DNA of 64,000 nt. It comes from Gambelia wislizenii. Taxonomy: Eukaryota > Chordata > Lepidosauria > Squamata > Crotaphytidae. Positions 53,403 through 64,000 of the stretch are shown piece after piece. Below the pieces are notes generated by a model that saw only the letters and a list, made by a program, of their open reading frames with translations, was not told the origin of the DNA and ran no database searches. A program made the translations under genes and the position numbers. The stretch is from the NCBI GenBank assembly GCA_030847615.1, contig JAUMIR010000001.1:268397187-268461186 (forward strand). The letters are read 5' to 3'. Each line of letters starts with the position of its first letter. The stretch's first letter is position 1.

Positions 53403-55804
53403 GTTGGCTACTTTTGTGCATCATGGCAGAAAGCAGCAATGTGGTACAGAATTGAATGGAGGGAACAGCATGATGGGGTGGTGTCATGGTGAGGGCTAAC
53501 TGAGGCTGTGCCCATCCTGGACAGTACACTTTTACTAGCATGAAGCCAGCATGTAGTATCACTTAATGGCACGACTAACAATACACACGTGCATATTGAG
53601 TAATGTTTCTGAAAGACAGCATTTGGGGACGGAGAACAAAATGTGGGGAAGTGAGCTTTAAATCTTCCCTCACCATTCACAGTTCCAGCAGAAATTGATC
53701 CTGCTTATATACCCACAGATTGAGAAAGAGGGAGGGGTGTACCTGGGATCACGCTTCAGGTACAGTTGAATCAGAACCACTAATGGTGTTGGGTTTTCTT
53801 TAGAATGCTTTTGCTTTTCTTCTTTTTTGGTCCAACCTATTCTCAGACGTTGGATATTTTTCAAAGCCTAAGTTGCAGAACTTCAACAGGGTGTCTTCTT
53901 GGCTCCAACAACTATGCAATGTTGTTGCAGTGGCTGGGGGTGGCAGATGCACACCAATCTATCCAACCTGTTTGCCATCTTCACAGCCCTGGAAGCCATA
54001 GCCTGCAAATTCAGAGATCCTAGGTAAGAGGTGAAGCATCACCGCCTTAGCATGTGTTATTATGGGCTGCCACAAAGATTGCCATGCCAGACCACATCTG
54101 CAGACCTCTGCTAGCCCAGTCTCCTAAGGGAGTACTACCTTAGTCTCTGTAGGTTGCCAAGAACTGTATGCAACTGAGTGCATGGAATTCCATGTAACTG
54201 AGTGAGCAGCCCTAGGGAGGGAGGCTACATCCCTTTTCTGTATAGGCTTCGGGAGGTGAGAAGTCCCTTCCTCTTCATGAGAGGTGTAAAGAATGTTTGA
54301 AAATGTTCTCACCCTCTACCAAAAAAAAAGGGGGGGGCGGTTTCTCAGCTTGTTTGAAGACATTGAAAAATGTATTGAAACACTTGCAATCTTGCCAATT
54401 GGGAGAGAGCTTTTGAAATTATTCTTTCTCATGTTCAAGAACAAAATAAGTGAAGATTTACATTGCTGCTCTTCACCTAGCAAAGAACTGTGTCTGGTCT
54501 TCTTGCTGCTAGCTCCATCTCAGCCGTGTTTATTTTGATTTATTTTTATGCAAGAAAACTAGTAAATTTTACAGGTTCATTTGTGAGACTAAGTTATGCT
54601 TCCTGATGCAGTTTCAACTTGATATTTTCTTTTTTTTAAGCAATGATCTTTATTCTGCTTTTAAAATTATGCTTTTTCCAAATATTGGAATATTTGGAGA
54701 AGTATACTATTTCAATTCACATGCCTTCCAACCCAAATTCTGGATTTAGAATTTAATGAATTGTGGGTAGAGATTTATACCCAAAGACCATCCATCTTTT
54801 ACCTAAGACTGGATTTCAGGATCTCTTTCCCACCATATTTAACAAATTTTACACATCTAAATTATCGAAAGGTAATAACTATGAACAAGAAATATTTGTT
54901 AATAGTTAGTAGTCTTCTTTCTGTGGTTAGGTTAGGACAGGTCAGAGGGAATCTGTTATGTTACATAATTCTTTTTAAAAATGTATATGTGTATTGTGAC
55001 ATTGGATGGTAAGTATGATTGAGAGAGTAGATGAGGTTTGAGTGACAGGCATGTTTATTTGCAAATCAATGGTGATTTGAGGAATGAAAAAGTGGGAAGA
55101 ACTGTGGGAATGTTGTGCAGAATCAGAGTGAGGGAGGGCACCAGTTTTCATAATGAGAGCTAGGGAAGGAAGAAGGTCCCTTCTCTGGCTGTCTTCAGTA
55201 TAGGATAAAAAGAAAAGAAAAGAGCAATTACAAGTGTTTATGTACTGAAGAATAAAAAGTGAAATTACATTCATCCACTTAAAATGAGTTTAATAATTTT
55301 TGATTTAACCTACTCATGCCTACTGCTTCATCACTATACTAAAACATGTTACCCAAACATACATATGAAAGCGTGGAAGAGTAGCCCTATAAAAAGAACA
55401 GCTTTGTGTAATACTGAAAGCTGACCTAGGGGTGTAATTCTTCACTACATTTCTTCTCAATGGAAGACAAAAGTAATTTTATAAGTTTTCTTCCCACTGT
55501 GAGAAAGTCTCCGAAAACCATGCAGTTTTTGAAGCCTATTCACCATTTGGGACTTATACTGTGCAAATGAACCATGTACAAATTTTGCACAGAAGAGCCC
55601 AATAAACAGCTTGTACAATAAATAGCTTGTTCTGCTCAGAAAAGGCTGTTTCCTATACAAATCAACCACACATCAATTTTATGCAGACTAAGTTTTGAAC
55701 TGCAAAGATTCTCATCAGCTCAGGGTTCTTCTAGTTAAGGTCTCTTCATACTCTGAAAACACATTTTTCAACATTTTTTGAATTTTTTTAAAAAAATTAT
55801 TTCC
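53403..55804. other. Largely unassigned stretch
   Basis: No recognised repeat ends, RT motifs, or exon. Frames up to 102 codons are judged chance. Homopolymers at 54320-54335. Confidence 0.35.
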
Positions 55805-55807
55805 ATC

Positions 55808-56035
55808 TCTAAGGGTCCTTTCACACTGTACAATTACAGTACACTATGGTTGCACTTTAACTGCCATTGTTGCATACTATGAGATGCTGGGGTTTGTAGT
55901 TTGGCTAGATGTACCAGAGGAGCTCTGAGGAGTCTTAAGTGCCCCTCCCTCAACTGCCAATCCCAGCATTCCACAGGATGCAGCCATGGTAGTTAAAGTG
56001 GAATCATAGCATGATAACTATGTAGTGGGAATTCT
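55808..56035. mobile_element. Foldback hAT-like MITE
   Basis: GGGTCCTTTCACACTGTACA at the left; 'agttaaagtggaatcatagc' at the right mirrors 'tatggttgcactttaactgc'. Centre 'ggagctctgaggagtcttaa'. About 228 bp. Confidence 0.7.
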
Positions 56036-56733
56036 GGTGGTAGCAAAGCCCTATGAAGACTCCAGTGATGGCTACAAGTGGAATTGTCATTATGGCATTG
56101 TCACAAACTGTTCTAGAAAAGCTCTTGGGGGGGTGTTATATGGGTAGCAAAGTCCTCAGGGGGACAAATGGACTGGACAGGTAAAGATGTATTTATCTTA
56201 TTACTGACAAATTAGATTCATAAGTATATTTTTGCTTCGGCTAACTTTTTTTTTAAGTTGCAGCTGTCTGTTAGAAAAAGGAAAGAGTTGAATTTAATAT
56301 GATTGACTACCAGTATGATTCAGAACAGTGAAGCAGGATGAAGAATATTTAATAGTATGGGTTTGTCAATCACAAATAAGCGGAGCTATTTCTGTTAATA
56401 CATCTGACATCAGAGCTATTTTTGTTAACATGGCTGTTTGAAATATTTGGGTTCATTTAATATTTATATATTCAACACATTATTTTTTTGTCTTTCTCTT
56501 TTGCTGTTAGCTATCCTACAGTGTGTTATACTTTTTTATCATTGTATAAAACTCCAGCTATTTAATAAGCAGAGTTATAGGTTATCTTAGGTTGCAATCA
56601 ATACACTTTTCCTCTCAAACAGAAGAACAGCAGAGTAGATCTCTTGAAATCTATGGAATGTAATTTCCTTGATTAGCAATATCAATAGCATTGATACTAT
56701 ATACCATTTATTAGTGCCAAAGCACTTCCTAAT
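56036..56733. other. Unassigned stretch
   Basis: AT-rich; nothing recognised. Confidence 0.4.
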
Positions 56734-56734
56734 T

Positions 56735-56872
56735 GCCCCCAACAAGCTGGGTACTCATTTTACCAACCTACTGAATGATGGAAGGCTAAGTCAACCTTGG
56801 AGCCCTCTGGGATCAAACTCATAATGTTGCAGCTGTAGTACTGGCGTTTAAACACTGCGCCACCAGGGCATT
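56735..56872 (-). mobile_element. tRNA-derived SINE fragment (second family)
   Basis: Reverse of 42162-42300: 'aacactgcgccaccagggca' is the head, 'gatcaaactcataatgttgc' the B-box side, 'aagctgggtactcattttac' the body. Confidence 0.78.
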
Positions 56873-56906
56873 ATTGTATCTGCTAGATAGGAATAATACT
56901 GATTTA

Positions 56907-57568
56907 ATGTGAATTCGAAGGCTTTCACCCTGGCATCCATAGGTTTTTTGTGTTTTTTTTCCAGGCTGTGAGGCCATGTTCTAGAAGAGTTTCTTTCTGA
57001 CGTTTCGCTTGCATCTGTGGCTGGCATCTTCAGAGAATGGTTGGGTAGGAGTGTGTGTGGGGTTTAGATACTGTGAACCCCTGTTGGGGAGGATATGTAA
57101 ATTTGTGTAATTGAATGGTTAGTTTCCGGGTACAGAAATGCAAGTCTGATTAGTGTCTGTTTGGCTAATGGTCCGTTGTCTGCTGGAAATCCCCCTGTCC
57201 CTGGGTGGAGTTCATTTGCGTGTGTTGAGTTTTGATTTTGGTGTTCTTCAGGACTGGAAGCCAGAAAAACACCAAAATCAAAACTCAACACATGCAAATG
57301 AACCCCACTCAGGGACAGGGGGATTTCTAGCAGACAGTGGACCATTAGCCAAACAGACCTCCTTGTATATCTCCCCTCATGAACTAGCCATTCAAATACA
57401 CAAATTTACATATACCCCCCCACAGGGGCTCACAGTATATAATCCCCCCCCCACACTCCTATCCAACCATTCTCTGAAGATGCCAGCCACAGATGCAGGC
57501 GAAACATCAGGAATAAACTCTTCCAGAACACGACCTCACAGCCCAGAAGAAACCCACAGAAAACCTAT
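56907..57568. mobile_element. Palindromic insertion (Penelope-like) with 14-bp target duplication
   Basis: Two ~310-bp arms (about 56943-57250 and 57262-57572) are inverted copies at roughly 85% identity, joined by a ~12-bp spacer. ATAATACTGATTTA flanks the whole on both sides (56893-56906, 57569-57582). The arm words 'gatgccagccacagatgc' and 'gcgaaacatcagg' belong to a repeat I associate with Penelope-like elements in lizards, from memory. Arm frames (93 and 139 codons) are mirror shadows of each other, not genes. Confidence 0.72.
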
Positions 57569-57584
57569 ATAATACTGATTTAGC

Positions 57585-58679
57585 CCATCATGTTTAAATT
57601 AGAAGTAAGAACCATTCAGCAAAGATCCCCTGCACTTTTAATTTATAGCATCAGTCTCTTTTATTGCTTCATGTTCATCAGAATACCATTACTCCATCTT
57701 CCATGGGGGTATTATTACTATTTACCTCTGTTTCTTCCCATGTTGACAGTAAAACAGAATTATTTTTCAGTTTTAAAGATGAACGAAAATCAGTAATTAA
57801 AGTTGCAAGTGCACGTTGATAGTACTTCTTGGATTGTAAGGTGATAATTCTTTCTATGGTTCTGACCATTTCACTGCTGATAGTCCACAGAGTAGTGGGT
57901 GGCAAACAGCTGTTTGCCTCTTATTACCACAAGTTGCTAAGGGATTACATAATCCCCACAATGGATCTTTAAAATGGATTACACTGAGATTTTGTGATTT
58001 GCTCAGACCCAACCGATTACCTTAGTTAGACTGAGCAAGAATCAGAACACGACTTTCCCTGTTATAAACCCAGTACTGTCATCAAGCTACTACATGGTAG
58101 AATTATTTCAATCAAGGTAATATCAAACACCAAAGAAAAGAATGATTTTAAATCATTCATTTAATCATTAGTACAGTGCTTTCAAAACAATGATATATGC
58201 TTGTTGCATAATTTGACCACCAAATTAGGTAAACTTATAATTTAATACAGTATTTATGCTTTCTAAGAGGATATAATTTGTATAATTCTATAGCTGTAAC
58301 ATGAAGGCAAACATTATAAATGTTGTGTACTATGCTGCTCTGTAAAGGAGTGGCTCTGCATAGTGGGAACCATTTACAATGAAATTTTGTAGCCATGATG
58401 AGAAATTGTTTCATATCCTCTGCAGGTCTCATTCCCATATGTTGTCAAGGAGCATGAAAAGGCTAATGTTCCTCTAACCTCTGATACGAAGCTGGATTGC
58501 TAATAGTAATTTTTCTCATTTCATAAAGGTTGATTGCATATGTATGCAGTAAGGATGGGAACTAAATTTATTTAGTTTACATTTAAATAGGAATTTAACT
58601 AAGTTTGCATTTTTTGAACAAGATATATATTGAAATTCCATTAGCTTTCAAAATACACACTTCTTTGGACTTCGTTATG
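57585..58679. other. Unassigned stretch
   Basis: AT-rich; nothing recognised. Confidence 0.4.
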
Positions 58680-58821
58680 GAGTTTGCTTGTTAAAATTAA
58701 CTGTTTTGCTGCAGTGTGGGGAAGGAATGCTTACATTGGGTCTTGCTCTTCCCATGCACTTCCAAGGCAGAGCTTAGTATCTATCAATCAGTTTCTCTAC
58801 CCTAAGTGGGAGAGTTAGTGA

Positions 58822-60180
58822 GTGTTCAGGAGTTGGAGGTTGGATGCAAAGTGGTGGCAATTTTGGAAGCTACTCAACATGGTAGATAGATTGAGCACTG
58901 TGGGGACAAAAACTGTCAGAACAGGCCCACTTTGGAGCAATCTGATGTGCAGGTCCCCTCTAGAGGCCTTAAGCACTCAAGGCATTCATGGAGGCATCAT
59001 CCAAGTTCTCTTCCACCTCACAGGAGGGAGGGGAGGACCTGGGAGAAGTGGCACCATTGGTGGTTTCATCTCCTCACAAGGCCAGGAGAAAGAATAGGAA
59101 TGGTTCTTCTATGACACACCTGTTGGAATCTGTGGTCAGTCACTCTTCACTTTGGACAGAGAAGGAGAGCTTTCTCCAGAGGAGGGGGAAGGTTCTCCAG
59201 AGTGAGCTTCTGTATGTTTATTTGGTTTTGCAGAGTTCTCTGTCCTTCTGAGGAAGGTAGAGAAAATATTGAATTGGACCTTTGGCAGCCAGTTGTCTAG
59301 TGGTACAGCTGAGGGGGTACCAGAGAGCAGATCTAAATCTAAACAGGATTATCTTGTTGCCCCTTTGCCTAAGATTATTGCAGATGCGGTAGAAGGGGAG
59401 TGATCCCACCCTGGTTTAGCTAGGGCAGCACCAGCTTATATTAAACACCATTCTCTACCACCTGAGGTTATGGAGAAGTTAAAGCTGCCTCTTATTGATG
59501 TTCCTGTGGATGAGTTGGTTTCAGGAACTCTTTCCTAGGGATGAGGAAGACATCCTCAAAAATCCTGGAGATATATTTTTTTTAATGTAGGTCTCACAAG
59601 GCTGATGCTCTTGTCATCTGAGCTTCTTCAGTGACTTTTCTATTTGCTTAGGACTGCTATTAGGTGGGCCAAATATTTGCTTCTCCAAATCCCTAAGGAT
59701 GAGGCCAGGGTTAGGCAAAATGTTAAGAAGTTGGCCAAAGCATCTGCCTTCATGGCAGATGCCAGTCTCCATTCTGTACAGTTTGCCTCTAGGGCCATGG
59801 CAGCCAGAGTTGCAGCCATGTACCAACTTTGGCTAAAAAAATTAGAATGCTGATACCAAAACAAAGGCTAATTTGGCTGCATATCTCTTTAAGGGTTCTA
59901 AATTATTTGGTGATGGCTTGAATGAAGTGTCAGTCAAAACCAAAGATAAGAAGAAAGTTCTACTATCAAATGCTAAGAAGAAGGAAAATAAATAATTTAT
60001 ATCTGGGTTTCAGTCCTTTTGTCCCTATGGATCACAATCCAGACAGTGAGAGTTCAGACCTTTCAGATCTAATTGGAATTCTCTCAAGCAATAACACTGA
60101 CAACAGCAGTCTTCAGGGTTCAGTAGAGGATCTACCCTTTCTACCAACAAACAGAAGGCTACACCAGTCCTGCTGACTGA
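58822..60180 (+). pseudogene. DIRS Gag remnant
   Basis: Fragments in several frames. The clearest, 59644-59853, reads 'RTAIRWAKYLLLQIPKDEAR' and 'LHSVQFASRAMAARVAAMYQ' + 'LWLKKLEC', the pattern near the Gag C-terminus of vertebrate DIRS elements (helix-rich, '-A-R-x-x-A-A--...LWL'). Earlier parts ('PEVMEKLKLPLIDVPVDELV', about 59460-59520) also fit. Broken by stops at about 59095, 59400 and 59537. Confidence 0.65.
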
Positions 60181-60189
60181 AGGCATCTC

Positions 60190-62545
60190 CCAATGGGATC
60201 GTGCCTCCAGCACTTTGCCTATCACTGGGAGCAGACATTCCCTGATGCGTGGGTCTCCAGGACAGTGAGGGAAAGGTATACAATAGCCTTCCTTCAGAAG
60301 CCTCCAGATTGTCCAATCTATCATGCCCAAGTCTATAGAGAGACATCATTGGATGCTTCAAGCGGTAGACCACCTAGTTCAGATAAGAGCCATAGAGCCA
60401 AGGTCTCATCATCAGAGATTTTTGGGATCTTGCTCACTTCTGTTCTTGGTCCCCAATTAGAACAAGGACTAGAAAGGTATATTGAACCTGCAAAGAGTCA
60501 ACCAATTTGTCATGAAGCAGAAATTTGTCATGGATACTCTGTGTTCCATTTTTTAAAAAAAAACAATACATATAAAATTATCGTCTGATTAATCACAAAA
60601 TTTCAGCAGACATTTCAAAGCAGATAAAAAGAGATGAATTCCATAATCCTCCATCTCGAGCCGATTTCTAGATTATACAGAAATTTCTTATTTATATATC
60701 TCATGTTTCTCATGTTTGATTTTGTTATTATTTTCTTATATTTAAATATCTAGCTCACTTTTAAGACCTGTACCCCAATTGTCCTGAACTCTTTATATAC
60801 ATACTGTCTTTCACCAGACATTCATTTTGACAATGGTGTTACCTTTCTCTGCTTGTCTAGGCTTCCATTCTAGTTTTCCTGATTATTATCTCACTCAAAA
60901 AATTAACATCTTTACTCCACACATCATGACAGTTTCCTTTATTACACCTTAAACTAATTTTCCCTCAAAGGTTTTGCTGACTTTGGCTTTGACTGCCTCA
61001 TTTACCTTCTTTTCCTTTTTATTACTGAGATTTATTGCAATTGCGCAAAGCTGCCCCATCTTTTAACAAAGTAATTTGATACTATTGACCACTCTTTTAA
61101 GTAAGTTTCCATAGTTTCGTCTTTGAGTTTCATGGTCAATTGGTCCATATGCATAATTTCATATAACTTTCCTAGCCATTGATCTGGTGTGGGGCAGGCC
61201 TTATCTTTCCACATTCTGGCAAACATATTTTTGCTATCACGATCATGTAAAAAATCACTTTTCCATGTTTCTTTTCTACCTTTTCCTCCACCATGCCTAA
61301 TAAGAATGTTTCAGGTTTCCATGCAATATTAATCTGAAGAATTTCTTCCATGATTTGTTTGATTCTCTTCCAGTATTTAACAGTTTCTTTACAATTCCAC
61401 CATACGTGGTAGAACATCCCATTTTTTTCTCCGCATTTCCAACATGATCCCTTAGTTCCTTTGTACATCACTGCTTATTTGTGTGGAGAGAGGTACCTAC
61501 GGAAGTACATTTTATAAATATTCTCTCTTATATTTTGACTCAAAGTCATTTTGAAGGAAGTGCAGGAGTGCAATTATCTGGCATCTCTCAACCTGAGGAT
61601 TATCTTACACTTGCACATCCCGGTGCACCCAGCTCACAGGAAGTACCTCAGGTTTGCTTAGCCAGATGATCATTTTCAGTACAGATCTCTTTCATTTGGA
61701 CTGTCAGCATCCCCCTAGGTGTTCATGAAAGTGTTGGTTGCCTTGGTGGAGCATCTGAGGGTGCTCTGAGTGCATGTCAACCCATATCAGGACAACCTGT
61801 TGGTCATTTCACGCTTGCTGAAATGAGGCAGGGGGATGTTCAAACCACCTTGGATTGTCTAGAGTTTCATGGTTTTCTAATCACCAGGGGAAAGAGTCAT
61901 TTGGATCTGGTTCAAAGCATTCAGCATCTGGGAATTATCATAGATACAACCCAACACAGAGTGTTTCTCCCAGAGGACAGGAAGGAGAGGCTAAAATGTC
62001 TGATCACAGTATTATTTAATCAATCATCCTCAGAGCTGCTGCTATTGGTCAATTTGCTGGGTCTCATGGTGGCCTGCATACATTCAGTCCCTTGGGCCAA
62101 GTTTCATCTGAGGGTGTTTCAGTGGTTTCTTCTACCTTCCTGGAAAAGGTAGCCAAGACATATCTGTTGTCTGCCCTCAAAGGTTAGATCATGTCTGTAT
62201 TGGTGGCAATCCAAAGCCCTCAGGGTGGGAATATCCATTCAGGAGCAAAGGAGAGTGGTGGTCACCACCAATGCCAGTCTGACGGGGAAGGGCACAGGGG
62301 GGCACACTGCAACAGCTGAGTGGTCTGTGGTCACACAAGGAGAGGATACACAGTATCAATGGTTTGAATAACTGGCAGTGCCTCTAGCACTCAGCCTATG
62401 GTCAGAAGTTCAGGACAGACATGTTTTCATTCACACAGACAACATGTCTGCCAAATCTCACATAACCAGTCAAATTTCCTTGTTGTTTCATTTCAGGAAG
62501 CTACTAAAGGACAAGAAATATTGTCTTCAACATTGTGTATATGGT
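60190..62545 (+). pseudogene. DIRS reverse transcriptase / RNase H remnant
   Basis: 60193-60588 gives the RT N-terminal side ('FAYHWEQTFPDAWVSRTVRE'). After the L1 insert, about 61630-61665 encodes 'HIPVHPAHRKYLRFA', then 'PFGLSASP' (61697) and 'YQDNLLV' (61790), where active copies have a Y-x-D-D core; the second Asp is lost. 61823-62152 has 'HGFLITRGKSHLDLVQSIQH' and 'NLLGLMVACIHSVPWAKFHL'. RNase H follows at about 62255-62545: 'TNASLTGKG' (usual Asp changed to Asn) and 'HTDNMSAKSH'. Not functional. Confidence 0.8.
60575..61560 (-). mobile_element. L1 LINE fragment inside the DIRS element
   Basis: - strand frames at 61172-61471 ('GSCWKCGEKNGMFYHVWWNC', 'PETFLLGM') and 61032-61226 are the L1 ORF2 C-terminal region; 'NIYKMYFRRYLSPHK' precedes it toward 61550. 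Only this C-terminal part and 3' UTR remain. The DIRS reading resumes at about 61562. No target duplication was resolved. Confidence 0.8.
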
Positions 62546-62579
62546 TGAGACACTGTATTGAATTAGCGTAGTTCATAGT

Positions 62580-62739
62580 TCTTTGTTCCTGAGGGGATTC
62601 AGGCACACTCTACTCGTAATGTGGCTACCTCAGCTGCTTTTGGTACACCAACTTCCTTGGTGGACATTTGCAAGGCAGCCGTGTTGGCTTCCCTCTAGTC
62701 CTTTATAAGACATTATAAGATTGACAAATTCACCTGCTG
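62580..62739 (+). pseudogene. DIRS tyrosine recombinase C-terminal remnant
   Basis: Translation from about 62583 gives 'VPEGIQAHSTRNVATSAAFG', then 'TSLVDICKAAVLASL' and, after a stop, 'SFIRHYKIDKFTC'. The H-x-x-R of the active site (HSTR) and the region of the nucleophilic Tyr (RHY) are recognisable. The N-terminal two-thirds of the recombinase are deleted. Confidence 0.72.
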
Positions 62740-63097
62740 ATGCTGTATTTGGTATATGTGTTTTGCAGAAGGTTGTGAGATCTTTTCTTGAAAGTCTGCC
62801 CATCCTGGGTATACAGTGATTGCTTGAGTAGGTCCTGACATAAGGATTCCCTCCCCATGCTACAGGAAAACAGAACATTAGTACTTATTGTGAAGATTCC
62901 TTTTTTTTTTTTTCCCAAATGGTATGGAGGGAATCCTTCCTGTCCTTCCTGGTGGGTAATTGCTTTCTCTGGTGAGTTTCTGGAAGCAAATCTGTAGTTC
63001 ATTGTGTTTTACAAGTGCCTTATTTTTTCCATAACCATTATTTGGTCTGGAACTTGCCACGGGGGTGAGGGGAGGCAGCTAGCTCTCCCACTTAGAG

Positions 63098-63451
63098 TGG
63101 ATAAATTGATTGATAAATATAAAGCTCTGTCAAATGTGATCCGTCAGATGACAAGCTTAAGTAGCTTTACAAAAGCACTAAAGACGGATCTCTTTCGGCA
63201 GGCCTTTCCTGCTTTAGATCCCGGCTTCAGGAGCTGCGTCTCCTGGCCTTTTTTTAGTCTTGTTTATATTTGTTTTTTAATGTGATTTTAATTATGTGGT
63301 TTTAATTTTATACTGTTTAATGTCTTTTTATGGGGGTGGGTGGGGTGGGTGGTGCTTTTAGTCGGCATTGTAACATTTTAATTGTTGGAAACTACCCCGA
63401 TTGTTTTTAGCAGAGGGGCAGGGTATAAATACTTATTATTGTTGTTGTTGT
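63098..63451 (+). mobile_element. LINE 3' end inserted in the DIRS right repeat
   Basis: Encodes 'SFTKALKTDLFRQAFPALDP' (63169-63230) then a 3' UTR matching 22594-22775 ('gcagaggggcagggtataaa') and (TTG)n/(TTA)n tail. It sits exactly where the right DIRS repeat is broken. Clade uncertain (CR1/L2 group suspected). Confidence 0.68.
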
Positions 63452-63762
63452 CTCAGAAGCGTATGGGATGAGCAAAATCTGACATAAGGATTCCCTCCTC
63501 ACTATTGCAGAAAAGAAACCTTCACATTAAGTACCAATGTTCTGTTCTCAACCCCTTCCCCCCCCCTTGTTATAATACCTTATACTGGTAAAGTTATGTG
63601 CAGGTTTGCACTCACATATACATGTATTAGAGGTCCATACAAAAAATGCGTATGATTTTCCATGCTAATTTTGAAAATGAAAAAGTTTGGAATGACCCAA
63701 ATTGAGGAAGAGGGGGGAAAAAAACAGAAAACAGAGAGAAACTGAAACTGACAGATTTGTCC

Positions 63763-64000
63763 ATCCTGTGCCTTCAAGTCATTTCCAACTTATAGTGACC
63801 CGAAAGTCACATTTCCTGGGGTTTTCTTGGCATCATTTTTTCAGAGGAAGTTTGTCATTGCCTTCCTCTGAGGCTGAGAGAGTATGACTTGCCCAAGTTC
63901 ACCCTGTGGATCTCCCAACCACCAGGAACCTACTACCTGCCCTGACTTTGCTGCTCTTCTTCCTCAGTAGCAATGCAGGTTTGTCCACTCAACTGGCTGG
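63763..64000 (-). mobile_element. Sauria-type SINE running to the window edge
   Basis: 'gtgccttcaagtcatttcca', 'acttatagtgacccgaaagt', 'tggggttttcttggcatcat', 'cctctgaggctgagagagta'. The tRNA-like head is not clearly present after about 63912 and may be truncated or replaced. Confidence 0.75.

Larger units (their letters stand above)
58680..63550 (+). mobile_element. DIRS-type retrotransposon relic with nested insertions
   Basis: The order is inverted repeat, Gag, RT/RNase H, tyrosine recombinase C-terminus, inverted repeat, on the + strand. The left repeat (58680-58820, with 'tcttgctcttcccatgcact' and 'taccctaagtgggagagtta') is matched inversely on the right (63060-63097 'agctagctctcccacttaga' and 63452-63550 'gaagcgtatgggatgagcaa'). 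DIRS elements integrate by tyrosine recombinase, so no target duplication is expected. An L1 piece (60575-61560) and a LINE tail (63098-63451) interrupt it. Many stops make it inactive. Confidence 0.82.

Noticed and set aside
57064..57572. Two proteins of 93 and 139 aa on opposite strands
   Set aside because: They are mirror readings of the arms of a palindrome and share the same words; no evidence of coding.

Overview
The window looks like a piece of a squamate reptile (lizard-like) nuclear genome. The evidence is its mix of repeats: Sauria-type tRNA SINEs, a 5S-rRNA-headed SINE and a Bov-B LINE remnant that share one 3' tail; CR1 3' ends; L1, DIRS and Penelope-like relics; and very many short foldback DNA transposons. 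An iguanian lizard is my best guess, but species cannot be settled from the sequence alone. There are no bacterial-style operons, no tRNA or rRNA genes, no CRISPR array, and no complete host protein-coding gene that I can support.

The only good sign of a host gene is a CpG-rich block at about 23.27-24.05 kb. It has the look of a TATA-less promoter plus a non-coding first exon on the + strand, ending at a strong splice donor (GTGAGT at 23713). If this is right, everything downstream to 64 kb is probably a first intron. I found no convincing second exon.

Layout. 0-23 kb: DNA-transposon remnants dominate. These are PIF/Harbinger-like elements with 3-bp target duplications, pogo/Tigger-like elements flanked by TA, and hAT-like foldbacks. 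There are also a solo LTR at 13.4 kb, the tail of a LINE at 10.2 kb, two CR1 3' ends at 17.3-18.3 kb, and Sauria SINEs. 23-25.3 kb: the CpG island, followed by three related foldback elements. 25.8-36 kb: the 5S SINE, Sauria SINEs, a TA-flanked element at 31.9 kb and long stretches of unrecognised, intron-like sequence. 36.3-38.8 kb: a multi-level nest in which one element has been split by a SINE (itself split by a Harbinger-like element), a Tigger-like element, and a CR1 (itself split by a hAT MITE). 40.6-45.3 kb: tandem Sauria SINEs, Bov-B, a tRNA SINE, and a 1.5-kb LINE inserted in a Sauria SINE with a clean 9-bp duplication. 48.8-50.25 kb: hAT MITE > Tigger-like element > LTR-like insert. 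52.3-53.4 kb: an unclassified element carrying a TA-flanked insert with a gag-like fragment. 56.9-57.6 kb: a 662-bp palindrome with a 14-bp target duplication. 58.7-63.55 kb: a decayed DIRS retrotransposon (Gag, RT/RNase H, tyrosine recombinase) interrupted by L1 and another LINE.

The parts fit a simple logic. Autonomous LINEs (Bov-B, CR1, L1 and a zinc-finger-tailed LINE) supply the copying machinery. SINEs carry matching tails. Internally deleted DNA transposons need transposases encoded elsewhere. Nesting gives a relative order of insertion at several points, and removing an insert restores its host sequence, which is the strongest evidence offered here. All calls were made by eye; element boundaries without a visible target duplication are approximate.
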